DNA of 5,356 nucleotides from Dysgonamonadaceae bacterium. Its GTDB lineage: Bacteria; Bacteroidota; Bacteroidia; Bacteroidales; Azobacteroidaceae. The number at the start of each line of letters is the position of its first letter. The stretch's first letter is position 1. The stretch is taken from the NCBI GenBank assembly GCA_031255425.1, contig JAIRSN010000194.1, forward strand, positions 1 to 5,356. Direction: 5' to 3'. Positions 1 to 5,356 of the stretch are shown in pieces. The position numbers were made by a program, and so were the translations under genes. Below the pieces are notes generated by a model that saw only the letters and a list, made by a program, of their open reading frames with translations, was not told where the DNA came from and made no database searches.

Positions 1-13
1 AAATAACTACAAA

Positions 14-589
14 ATGAAAACATTTCAATTAGAAGGCTCCAAAAGAGACAGTGTAGGTAAAAAAGCTGCAAAGGCTTACCGTAAAGAGTTGTTAGTTCCC
101 TGCGTTTTATACGGAGGCGAAGAGGTCGTACATTTTACTGTGGCAAAGGAAGGAATCCGCAAGTTGATTTACACGCCGGAAGTCCAACTCGTCGACTTAA
201 GTGTCGAAGGGAAAGCGTATAAGGCTATTTTGAAGGATTCGCAATACCATCCGGTTTCGGATGATTTGTTGCATGTGGATTTTCTTCAGATTTTCGAAGA
301 CAAACCGGTGGTGATCGAAATCCCGGTCGTCCTGGAAGGATTGGCAGAAGGCGTGAAAGCCGGGGGGAAACTTTCGCTGGAAATGAGAAAGCTGAAAGTG
401 AAGGGATTCTATAAGAATTTCCCCGAAAAACTGACCATCAATGTCGAAGCGCTGGGATTGGGGAAAACCATCCAGGTGGGCGAACTGGCTTTTGAAAACC
501 TGGAACTGCTGAATGCCAAAGACAATGTGGTCGTGGCTGTCAAATTGACACGTGCCGCACGGGGCGCTGCAACGAAAGAAAACAAATGA
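14..589 (+). CDS. rplY: 50S ribosomal protein L25, CTC/TL5 two-domain form
   Basis: Ribosomal protein L25 binds 5S rRNA in the central protuberance of the large subunit. At 191 residues this is the long (CTC/TL5) form, not the roughly 95-residue E. coli form. Residues about 1-92 are the L25 RNA-binding barrel, opening FQLEGSKRDSVGKKAAKAYR and ending in the family-typical SDDLLHVDFLQI. Residues about 95-182 are the C-terminal beta domain, with IEIPVVLEGLAEGVKAGGKL and the late LGLGKTIQVGEL. The protein ends in a short charged tail (TKENK). The start is the first Met; the 13 upstream nt are A-rich with no Shine-Dalgarno motif, as expected in Bacteroidota. Its promoter lies outside the window. 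The pth gene follows after 35 nt in the same direction, so co-transcription is likely. In Bacillus the homologue ctc is a general stress gene; whether this one is stress-regulated cannot be seen here. Confidence 0.95.
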   Translation: MKTFQLEGSKRDSVGKKAAKAYRKELLVPCVLYGGEEVVHFTVAKEGIRKLIYTPEVQLVDLSVEGKAYKAILKDSQYHPVSDDLLHVDFLQIFEDKPVVIEIPVVLEGLAEGVKAGGKLSLEMRKLKVKGFYKNFPEKLTINVEALGLGKTIQVGELAFENLELLNAKDNVVVAVKLTRAARGAATKENK

Positions 590-624
590 TGAACGGAACA
601 AATGGGTGATTTGTCTATTTCACA

Positions 625-1188
625 ATGAAGTACTTGATTGCAGGACTGGGGAATATCGGACGTGAATACGAAAAGACCCGCCACAACATAGGATTTATGA
701 TATTGGACGCTCTGAGTGAAGCGTCCAATGTTGTTTTTGCAGACCATCGTTACGGTGCAAAAGCCGGTTTGAGGGTGAAAAACAAACAGCTTGTCTTGCT
801 GAAACCTTCCACCTATATGAATCTAAGCGGGAATGCCGTTCGCTACTGGTTGCAAAAAGAAAACATCCCCATCGAAAATTTACTGGTACTGGTAGACGAT
901 TTGGCGTTGCCGTTCGGTTCCCTGCGGCTGAAACCCAAAGGAAGCGACGCCGGGCACAACGGACTGAAACACATTCAGGACACGCTGGGAACAACCCAGT
1001 ACAACCGCCTGCGGTTCGGAATCGGAAACAGCTTCCCGCAAGGCAGCCAGGTCGATTATGTCCTGGCACATTTCACCGGAGAAGAACAGCAACAACTGCC
1101 GGAACGAATCGCGAAAGCCATCGAAATCATCAAAAGTTTTTGCCTGGCGGGAATAGAAATCACGATGAACCAGTTCAATAACAAATAA
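625..1188 (+). CDS. pth: Peptidyl-tRNA hydrolase
   Basis: Cleaves the ester bond of peptidyl-tRNAs that drop off ribosomes, recycling tRNA in the cytoplasm; it is normally essential in bacteria. The 187-residue length is usual for the Pth family. The active site is complete: Asn10 in GLGNIG, catalytic His20 in TRHNIGF, Asn66 in [10 protein letters not shown], Asp91 in VDDLALPFG, and His111-Asn112 in AGHNGLK, matching E. coli N10, H20, N68, D93, H113 and N114. [10 protein letters not shown] replaces the commoner KGGSAGHNGL, a minor change outside the catalytic residues. The Met at 625 gives the family N-terminus [10 protein letters not shown] with no extension. The gene lies 35 nt after the L25 gene and 6 nt before the S4-domain gene, which suggests one operon. 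The assignment is secure. Confidence 0.97.
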   Translation: MKYLIAGLGNIGREYEKTRHNIGFMILDALSEASNVVFADHRYGAKAGLRVKNKQLVLLKPSTYMNLSGNAVRYWLQKENIPIENLLVLVDDLALPFGSLRLKPKGSDAGHNGLKHIQDTLGTTQYNRLRFGIGNSFPQGSQVDYVLAHFTGEEQQQLPERIAKAIEIIKSFCLAGIEITMNQFNNK

Positions 1189-1194
1189 AGGCGC

Positions 1195-1569
1195 ATGAGT
1201 GAACTCCGAATCGACAAGTGGATGTGGGCAACGCGGATCTTCAAAACCCGGACCGACGCAGTGGAAGCCTGCAAAAAAAACCGCGTGACGATAGACGACG
1301 TCGCCGTAAAGCCTTCCCGGACCATCAAAGTCGGCGACATCATCCAAGTCCGCAAGCCGCCGGTTACTTATTCCTTTAAAGTATTGGCTTTGACGTCCAA
1401 TCGCGTGGGCGCAAAACTGGTTCCCGGCTACATGGAGAATGTCACCCCGCCCGAACAATATGAAATTCTTGAATTACAGAAGGTAAACGGCTTTGTAGAC
1501 CGCGCCCGCGGCACCGGCCGCCCAACCAAAAAAGACCGCCGCTCGTTGGACAACTTTTTCAATCCCTGA
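1195..1569 (+). CDS. S4-domain RNA-binding protein, Hsp15/RqcP-like
   Basis: This 124-residue basic protein has an S4 RNA-binding fold at about residues 4-65 (RIDKWMWATRIFKTRTDAVEA, then VTIDDVAVKPSRTIKVGDII). The segment RKPPVTYSFKVLAL follows, and the tail carries the conserved RARGTGRPTKKDRRSLDNF. Domain order and length match E. coli Hsp15 (about 133 residues), which binds free 50S subunits that still carry peptidyl-tRNA. The S4 part is also related to the shorter Bacillus YabO/RqcP, which helps alanine tailing on obstructed 50S subunits. The basic S4 residues Arg5, Lys8, Arg14, Lys17 and Arg19 are retained. Only 6 nt separate it from pth. An AAAGG lies 3 nt before the ATG but overlaps the pth stop, too close to be a convincing ribosome-binding site. 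Family membership is secure. The choice between an Hsp15-like and an RqcP-like role is open, so no symbol is given. Confidence 0.92.
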   Translation: MSELRIDKWMWATRIFKTRTDAVEACKKNRVTIDDVAVKPSRTIKVGDIIQVRKPPVTYSFKVLALTSNRVGAKLVPGYMENVTPPEQYEILELQKVNGFVDRARGTGRPTKKDRRSLDNFFNP

Positions 1570-1572
1570 AAC

Positions 1573-2382
1573 TTATTCCAGATAATACCATTCCGAAGGA
1601 ACCGACCGCGGCAGGACGGTCAGGTTAACGTCTTCCCCGACACGTATCCCCGACTGTTCGAGCGCCTTCCCGACGGCTTCGTATGCCAGCGAAGGAAGAT
1701 TGTTGTGTTTGCTTAAATGACAAAGCCAGATGTTTTTAAGGTGAGAATCAAAATGGGTTGCCAGAAAAACAGCCGTTTCCGTGTTGCACAAATGACCCTT
1801 CCCGCTGGTGATCCGTTCTTTCAGGAAAAGCGGATAATTGCCCCGCAGCAGCATCTCCCGGTCGTAATTGGCTTCGATAATCAGGTGGTTTGCCTTCCGG
1901 ATGTATTCGCCGACCGTCTGGTCAATGCGGCCGATGTCGGTAGCGATGACAAAATGATGATGCTTATATTGAATCAGATACCCCACGCAATCGCTGGCGT
2001 CGTGGGGAACGTTGAAAGCCGTTATATTGAAATCTTTAATCGTAACCGTCCGGTCTTTCTCGATAATCCGGCGGGAAGTCGGGAGCTTTACGGTCACATA
2101 ACGGTTGCTCTCAATCCCCGCGTGGACCGCCTGTGTCGCGTAAACCGGAATCCCATGCACCTCGCCCAGCCCGCCAACCGACTTGATATGGTCGGCATGG
2201 TCGTGGGTGATAAAAACAGCCATGATCGCCTCCATCCGGATCGACTTCTCTTTCATCGCTTTTTTGAGGGTATTCAGCGAAACGCCCGCATCGAAAAGGA
2301 TGCCGTAATTGTCCGTTCCCAGATAATAACAATTACCGCTACTGCCACTTGCTATGCTTAAAAACTGTAAAGTCATGCCCAT
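1573..2382 (-). CDS. MBL-fold metallo-hydrolase, YycJ/WalJ type
   Basis: This 269-residue single-domain metallo-beta-lactamase-fold hydrolase has every expected metal site. The first metal motif is THDHADH at residues 59-65 (His60, His62, Asp64, His65). His127 lies in VPHDASDCVGY, Asp149 in IATDIG, and His222 in LCHLSKHNN. EANYD (170-174) and SGKGHLCN (193-200) are marks of the YycJ/WalJ branch, as is the N-terminus LQFLSIASGSSGNCYYLG. Characterised YycJ proteins of Bacillota act as DNA exonucleases linked to mismatch repair or cell-wall control; the substrate of the Bacteroidota forms is not established, so a specific activity is inference. There is no signal peptide, so it is cytoplasmic. 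Two starts are possible, Met1 at 2382 and Met3 at 2376, and the sequence does not decide between them. It is convergent with the S4 gene and divergent from dapB, and is apparently transcribed alone within this window. Confidence 0.93.
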   Translation of the reverse strand: MGMTLQFLSIASGSSGNCYYLGTDNYGILFDAGVSLNTLKKAMKEKSIRMEAIMAVFITHDHADHIKSVGGLGEVHGIPVYATQAVHAGIESNRYVTVKLPTSRRIIEKDRTVTIKDFNITAFNVPHDASDCVGYLIQYKHHHFVIATDIGRIDQTVGEYIRKANHLIIEANYDREMLLRGNYPLFLKERITSGKGHLCNTETAVFLATHFDSHLKNIWLCHLSKHNNLPSLAYEAVGKALEQSGIRVGEDVNLTVLPRSVPSEWYYLE

Positions 2383-2411
2383 TGAAAACGATCAATAAAT
2401 TAAAAATTAGG

Positions 2412-2419
2412 CAAAGATA
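2412..2419 (-). promoter_or_regulatory. Candidate -7 promoter element for the MBL hydrolase gene
   Basis: On the minus strand these bases read TATCTTTG, an exact match to the Bacteroidota -7 consensus TAnnTTTG. Initiation a few bases downstream would leave a leader of roughly 20-25 nt before the ATG at 2382. No clear TTTG is visible at the usual -33 distance, and the A/T-rich setting makes chance matches more likely, so confidence is moderate to low. Confidence 0.38.
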
Positions 2420-2435
2420 TAAAAATAACTTAGTT

Positions 2436-2450
2436 AAATATATTATATTT
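2436..2450. repeat. 15-bp A/T palindrome overlapping the dapB promoter
   Basis: The arms AAATATA (2436-2442) and TATATTT (2444-2450) are perfect reverse complements around a single central T. The right arm forms most of the candidate dapB -7 element. It could be an operator or simply a by-product of the A/T-rich promoter composition. No known regulator site is recognised. Confidence 0.4.
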
Positions 2451-2451
2451 G
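2444..2451 (+). promoter_or_regulatory. Candidate -7 promoter element for the dapB-lepB-WbqC operon
   Basis: TATATTTG matches the Bacteroidota housekeeping -7 element TAnnTTTG exactly. Its G lies 20 nt before the dapB ATG, which implies a leader of roughly 14 nt. No good TTTG is seen about 19-20 nt upstream, where the -33 element should be (the sequence there is A-rich). Its position in the only sizeable gap, directly upstream of an operon, supports it. Confidence 0.5.
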
Positions 2452-2471
2452 CAATCGAATAAACGAAAAGC

Positions 2472-3197
2472 ATGAAAATAGCATTAATCGGTTACGGCAA
2501 AATGGGCCGTGAAATAGAAAAGGTCGCACTGGAACGGGGGCATGAAATCGTTTCCGTCATCGACGCCGGCAATCCGGAAGACTTCGATTCTCCCGCGTTC
2601 CGTTCTTCGGCAGAGGTGGCGATCGAGTTTACCTGTCCCGAAGCGGCTCCGGCAAATTATTGGAAATGCTTTGAGCGGAACATTCCGGTGGTCGCCGGAA
2701 CAACCGGCTGGCTGCAACACCTGGACAGCGTGAAGAAAGCGTGCGCCGAAAAGAACCGGACCTTCTTTTATGCATCCAATTACAGCATCGGCGTAAACCT
2801 CTTTTTCGCCGTTAACAGATACTTGGCGGAGCTGATGAACCGCTTTCCCCAATACGATGTGCGGATGAATGAAATTCACCACATCCACAAACTGGATTCG
2901 CCCAGCGGCACCGGCATTTCGTTGGCAGAAGATATTCTGGAACAAATCGACCGCAAAAAACAATGGAAGGAAGGCGCCTCAGGGGATGCCGCCGACCTGC
3001 TGATACATTCCGAACGGCAAGGGGAAGTGCCCGGCATCCACGAAGTTATTTACGAATCGGCGTCCGATGTTATCCACCTCCGGCACGATGCGAAAAACCG
3101 GCAGGGCTTCGCATTGGGCGCGGTCCTGGCTGCCGAATACACCAAAGGAAAAACAGGGTTCCTGACAATGAATGATATGTTGAACTTTAAACGATAA
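2472..3197 (+). CDS. dapB: 4-hydroxy-tetrahydrodipicolinate reductase
   Basis: Reduces 4-hydroxy-tetrahydrodipicolinate to tetrahydrodipicolinate with NAD(P)H in the cytoplasm, on the route to meso-diaminopimelate (peptidoglycan) and lysine. The N-terminal Rossmann domain carries the nucleotide loop GYGKMG (residues 7-12), then EFTCPEAA (52-59) and AGTTGW (75-80). ASNYSIGVNLF (101-111) leads into the substrate domain, whose signature EIHHIHKLDSPSGT (134-147) contains the catalytic His136-His137 pair and Lys140, plus the substrate-binding SGT. HDAKNRQGFALGAVLAAEY follows near the C-terminus. At 241 residues it is shorter than the E. coli enzyme (273) and close to what I recall for Bacteroidota forms. 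Ser143 and Gly148 replace the usual Ala residues flanking the signature, which is mild divergence. The start is the first Met after an A-rich leader. It heads a likely operon, with lepB following after 13 nt. Confidence 0.96.
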   Translation: MKIALIGYGKMGREIEKVALERGHEIVSVIDAGNPEDFDSPAFRSSAEVAIEFTCPEAAPANYWKCFERNIPVVAGTTGWLQHLDSVKKACAEKNRTFFYASNYSIGVNLFFAVNRYLAELMNRFPQYDVRMNEIHHIHKLDSPSGTGISLAEDILEQIDRKKQWKEGASGDAADLLIHSERQGEVPGIHEVIYESASDVIHLRHDAKNRQGFALGAVLAAEYTKGKTGFLTMNDMLNFKR

Positions 3198-3210
3198 GAA
3201 CTTAAAAATA

Positions 3211-4671
3211 ATGAAGAGTAATACAGCAAAAGAAAATACAAAGCAAGGGGTTAAATCGCGGATTCTTTCGACAACGAAAACGCAATGGATAAAATTTGCA
3301 ATCGTTATCCTCTTATACCTTTTATTTGTGATATGGGACCACAACTATTGGTTACTGTTTGGCGTCCCGGTTATTTTTGATATTTATATCTCGAAAAAAA
3401 TCCCTTGGGATGCGTGGAAGAACGCTGAAAATAAAACGCTGAAAAAGATAGCCGACTGGACCGATGCGATTGTCTTTTCGTTGGTTGCCGTTTACATTAT
3501 CAATATTTTTATTTTCCAGAACTATAAGATCCCTTCTTCCTCGTTGGAGAAAACGTTGCTTGTGGGCGATTTCCTGTTTGTCAGCAAGGTCAACTACGGG
3601 CCGAGAGTTCCCAATACGCCGCTGGCTTTCCCGTTGACCCACCACACCTTGCCCATACTCAATACCAAGTCGTATTCCGAGTGGCCGCATTGGGATTACA
3701 AGCGGCTGAAAGGCTTCCGTTCCATTGAAAGGAACGACATCGTCGTGTTTAATTTCCCTGCCGGGGATACGGTTGCGCTCAACTATCAAAACCGGGATTA
3801 TTACGACCTGGTGAATCAGGTCGGGTGGGAACAGGTCAATTCCAATAAGAGGGTTTTTGGCGATGTGGTTTACCGTCCCGTAGACCGCCGCGAGAACTAT
3901 GTAAAACGCTGCGTCGGAATGCCCGGCGACTCGTTGCAAATCATCAACAACATCGTATATATCAACGGAACGGAATCTCCGACGCCCAGGAACGCCCAGT
4001 TCAACTATTTTGTGGAAACCTTCGGCAGTCCTTTGTCGGAGAAACAATTCCGGAAGTTGGGCGTCAGCAAAGAAGATCAGGACCACGGCAAGAAATGGTC
4101 CGGCAATGCCTCGGACGCCTTTCTGGTCTTCGACTTTTTGGGAATCGAACCCAATGCGTCCGGCAATTTCAATCCGGTGTATAAGATACCGTTGACTCTG
4201 GAAGCGTATTCGTTTTTGCAAAAAAGCGGCTGGGCGCGTTCAATCCACCCCGAGCCGGATGCTTTCGGCGGCCCGACGTATCCCTACGAATACGAAACCG
4301 GTTGGACGAGAGACAATTTCGGTCCGCTCTGGATTCCGCGGAAAGGCGAAACCATTGTTCTGAACGACAAGAACATCGCCTTGTATAGCCGTTGCATTGT
4401 CAATTACGAAGGGAATACGTTGCACAAGAGCGGAAATAAAATTTACATCAACAGCATCCCCGTAAACAGCTACACTTTCCGGTACGATTATTATTTTATG
4501 ATGGGAGACAACCGCCACAACTCGTTGGATTCCCGGTGCTGGGGGTTTGTGCCGGAAGACCATATCGTCGGGACGCCGCTACTGATCTGGATGTCCATCG
4601 ACAAAGACCGGAGCTGGTTTGACGGCCGGATCCGGTGGAACCGGATTTTCACGAAAGTCAGCGCTCAATAG
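3211..4671 (+). CDS. lepB: Signal peptidase I, large Bacteroidales form
   Basis: Membrane serine protease that cleaves signal peptides from exported proteins on the periplasmic side. Hydrophobic segments lie at about residues 27-42, 46-60 and 86-103. Lysines at 62, 63, 70, 75, 78 and 79 fit a cytosolic loop before the third span, which would place the catalytic domain in the periplasm. The Ser/Lys dyad is present: Ser111 in IPSSSLEKTLLVGDFLFVSK and Lys232 in YVKRCVGMPGDSLQI. Box C is RNDIVVFNFP (174-183), and the last box is GDNRHNSLDSRCWG (432-445). At 486 residues it is far longer than E. coli LepB (324). Serine to lysine spans about 120 residues (55 in E. coli), and lysine to the last box about 200 (roughly 125). 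From memory, Leu112 and Lys114, in place of the usual Met and Pro, are normal for Bacteroidales. The gene lies between dapB (13-nt gap) and the WbqC gene (16-nt gap). Confidence 0.96.
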   Translation: MKSNTAKENTKQGVKSRILSTTKTQWIKFAIVILLYLLFVIWDHNYWLLFGVPVIFDIYISKKIPWDAWKNAENKTLKKIADWTDAIVFSLVAVYIINIFIFQNYKIPSSSLEKTLLVGDFLFVSKVNYGPRVPNTPLAFPLTHHTLPILNTKSYSEWPHWDYKRLKGFRSIERNDIVVFNFPAGDTVALNYQNRDYYDLVNQVGWEQVNSNKRVFGDVVYRPVDRRENYVKRCVGMPGDSLQIINNIVYINGTESPTPRNAQFNYFVETFGSPLSEKQFRKLGVSKEDQDHGKKWSGNASDAFLVFDFLGIEPNASGNFNPVYKIPLTLEAYSFLQKSGWARSIHPEPDAFGGPTYPYEYETGWTRDNFGPLWIPRKGETIVLNDKNIALYSRCIVNYEGNTLHKSGNKIYINSIPVNSYTFRYDYYFMMGDNRHNSLDSRCWGFVPEDHIVGTPLLIWMSIDKDRSWFDGRIRWNRIFTKVSAQ

Positions 4672-4687
4672 CCTTCCCGGAGGAGAG

Positions 4688-5305
4688 ATGGATACGGTTC
4701 TTTTCACCACCGCATATCTCGCGCCTGTCGAATATTACATTTACTTGCATCGTGCGGAACGGCCGGTCATCGAAAAAGCGGATCATTATGTGAAGCAGAC
4801 CTACCGCAACCGTTGCCGGATTGCGGCTGCCAACGGCGTGCAAACATTGAGCATTCCGGTTGTAAAGCCGGATACGCCCAAGGCTTACACGCGCGACATC
4901 CGGATTGCCGGTCACGCGAATTGGACGCATTTGCATTGGAATGCCATCGTATCCGCCTATAATTCGACGCCGTTTTTCGAGTATTACAGGGATGATTTTT
5001 CCCCGTTTTACGAGAAGCGGTACGATTACCTGTTCGATTTCAACGAGCAACTGCGGGAATTGGTCTGTTCCTGCCTGGAGATTTACCCGGACATTTCCTA
5101 TTCTTCTTCCTATGAAATAAATCCCGCCGCCGGCGAAACGGACTTGCGCGAAGCGATACATCCCAAAAAAGAATCCCGCATACGGCATTTCGAACCATAC
5201 TATCAGGTATTTGAATCCCGGTACGGATTTCAGCCCAACCTGAGCATCATCGACTTACTGTTTAACATGGGTCCGGAAGCGATACGGTTTTTGGAAAAAG
5301 CCTGA
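4688..5305 (+). CDS. WbqC-family protein of unestablished function
   Basis: A 205-residue protein of the WbqC-like family. Visible family features are TTAYLAPVEYY near the start (7-17), KQTYRNRCRIAAANGVQTLSIPV (about 36-58), NWTHLHW (78-84), SAYNSTPFFEYY (89-100), FNEQL, and the C-terminal PNLSIIDLLFNMGPEA (183-198). No signal peptide or membrane span is seen, so it is probably cytoplasmic. Relatives occur in O-antigen and other polysaccharide loci, but I know of no established reaction for this branch. The Met at 4688 is chosen because homology begins there. An earlier in-frame ATG at 4619 would overlap lepB by 53 nt and add a 23-residue, family-unlike extension. The ATG follows lepB by 16 nt and is preceded by GGAGGAGAG, an uncommonly Shine-Dalgarno-like purine run for this phylum. 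It is likely the last gene of the dapB operon. Confidence 0.9.
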   Translation: MDTVLFTTAYLAPVEYYIYLHRAERPVIEKADHYVKQTYRNRCRIAAANGVQTLSIPVVKPDTPKAYTRDIRIAGHANWTHLHWNAIVSAYNSTPFFEYYRDDFSPFYEKRYDYLFDFNEQLRELVCSCLEIYPDISYSSSYEINPAAGETDLREAIHPKKESRIRHFEPYYQVFESRYGFQPNLSIIDLLFNMGPEAIRFLEKA

Positions 5306-5313
5306 ACGGTATT

Positions 5314-5356
5314 TTATCTGCGGCCTTCGGTTTGCAGGGTGACTTGCGCGGGGTGT
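5314..5356 (-). CDS. Possible C-terminal end of a convergent gene (partial)
   Basis: On the minus strand a frame entering from the window edge reads HPAQVTLQTEGRR and ends in TAA at 5316-5314, 8 nt beyond the WbqC stop. It would be a second tail-to-tail pair as tight as the one at 1569/1573, and the plus strand here offers no start codon. Thirteen codons cannot prove a gene or identify a family; another minus-strand frame also stays open here. Treat it as a hint only. Confidence 0.25.
   Translation of the reverse strand, partial: HPAQVTLQTEGRR

Noticed and set aside
586..609. Short ATG frame overlapping the L25 stop codon
   Set aside because: It ends after a handful of codons before pth and has no feature suggesting a real leader peptide.
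880..1458. 192-codon minus-strand open frame across pth and the S4 gene
   Set aside because: It is antisense to two genes with clear family motifs, and its translation is low-complexity in character with no recognisable domain.
1981..2007. Perfect 7-bp inverted repeat CCCCACG...CGTGGGG with a 13-nt loop
   Set aside because: It lies inside the MBL coding region over the conserved PHDASDCVGY motif, so the arms follow from the codons for Pro-His-Asp and Cys-Val-Gly; there is no T-tract and no sign of a terminator.
1717..2361. 214-codon plus-strand open frame opposite the MBL gene
   Set aside because: The minus-strand protein has complete metal-binding motifs; this frame is its shadow.
3352..4221. 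289-codon open frame on the minus strand across lepB
   Set aside because: It lies wholly inside lepB, whose catalytic motifs are all present in the plus frame; the antisense protein resembles no family and looks like a codon-bias shadow.
4619..4687. Earlier in-frame ATG for the WbqC gene, giving 228 residues
   Set aside because: The extra 23 residues (beginning MTAGSGGTGF) are the lepB end read in another frame and do not look like WbqC proteins; homology starts at the ATG at 4688.
1..5356. Mobile elements, CRISPR arrays, defence systems, toxin-antitoxin pairs, tRNA or riboswitches
   Set aside because: I looked for direct repeats, transposase-like proteins, small gene pairs and structured leaders and saw none; nearly all of the window is accounted for by intact housekeeping genes.

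Overview
The window reads as core chromosome of a Bacteroidota organism, most likely order Bacteroidales. Three things point there. The protein sequences look like Bacteroidales forms, for example the signal peptidase I with the active-site stretch IPSSSLEKTL and the DapB starting MKIALIGYGKMG. The start codons are mostly preceded by A/T-rich DNA without a clear Shine-Dalgarno motif. The one sizeable intergenic gap carries matches to the Bacteroidota -7 promoter element TAnnTTTG. Base composition is mixed, roughly half G+C inside genes and very A/T-rich in the gap at 2383-2471. Genus cannot be decided from this.

Layout: 14-1569 (+) is a tightly packed translation cluster: CTC-type ribosomal protein L25 (rplY/ctc), peptidyl-tRNA hydrolase (pth), and an S4-domain RNA-binding protein of the Hsp15/RqcP type. 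It meets, tail to tail with a 3-nt gap, a metallo-beta-lactamase-fold hydrolase of the YycJ/WalJ type on the minus strand (1573-2382). An 89-nt A/T-rich divergent promoter region (2383-2471) separates that gene from a second plus-strand operon: dapB (lysine/diaminopimelate synthesis), lepB (a large signal peptidase I) and a WbqC-family gene of unestablished function (4688-5305). The last 51 nt hold no complete gene. A reading frame ending on the minus strand there could be the tail of a convergent neighbour.

The first cluster joins a 5S-rRNA-binding ribosomal protein with two factors that act on peptidyl-tRNA, either drop-off peptidyl-tRNA (Pth) or peptidyl-tRNA left on a 50S subunit (Hsp15/RqcP family). 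The second operon concerns the envelope: DapB feeds meso-diaminopimelate for peptidoglycan and lysine, LepB releases exported proteins from the membrane, and WbqC relatives are often found in surface-polysaccharide loci.

I found no mobile element, CRISPR array, tRNA/rRNA, toxin-antitoxin pair or other accessory system. All seven genes look intact, with family catalytic residues present where a family has them. The window is essentially ordinary housekeeping DNA. The points worth a second look are the divergent promoter with its palindrome, the enlarged LepB, the uncharacterised WbqC gene in a housekeeping operon, and the identity of the S4 protein.
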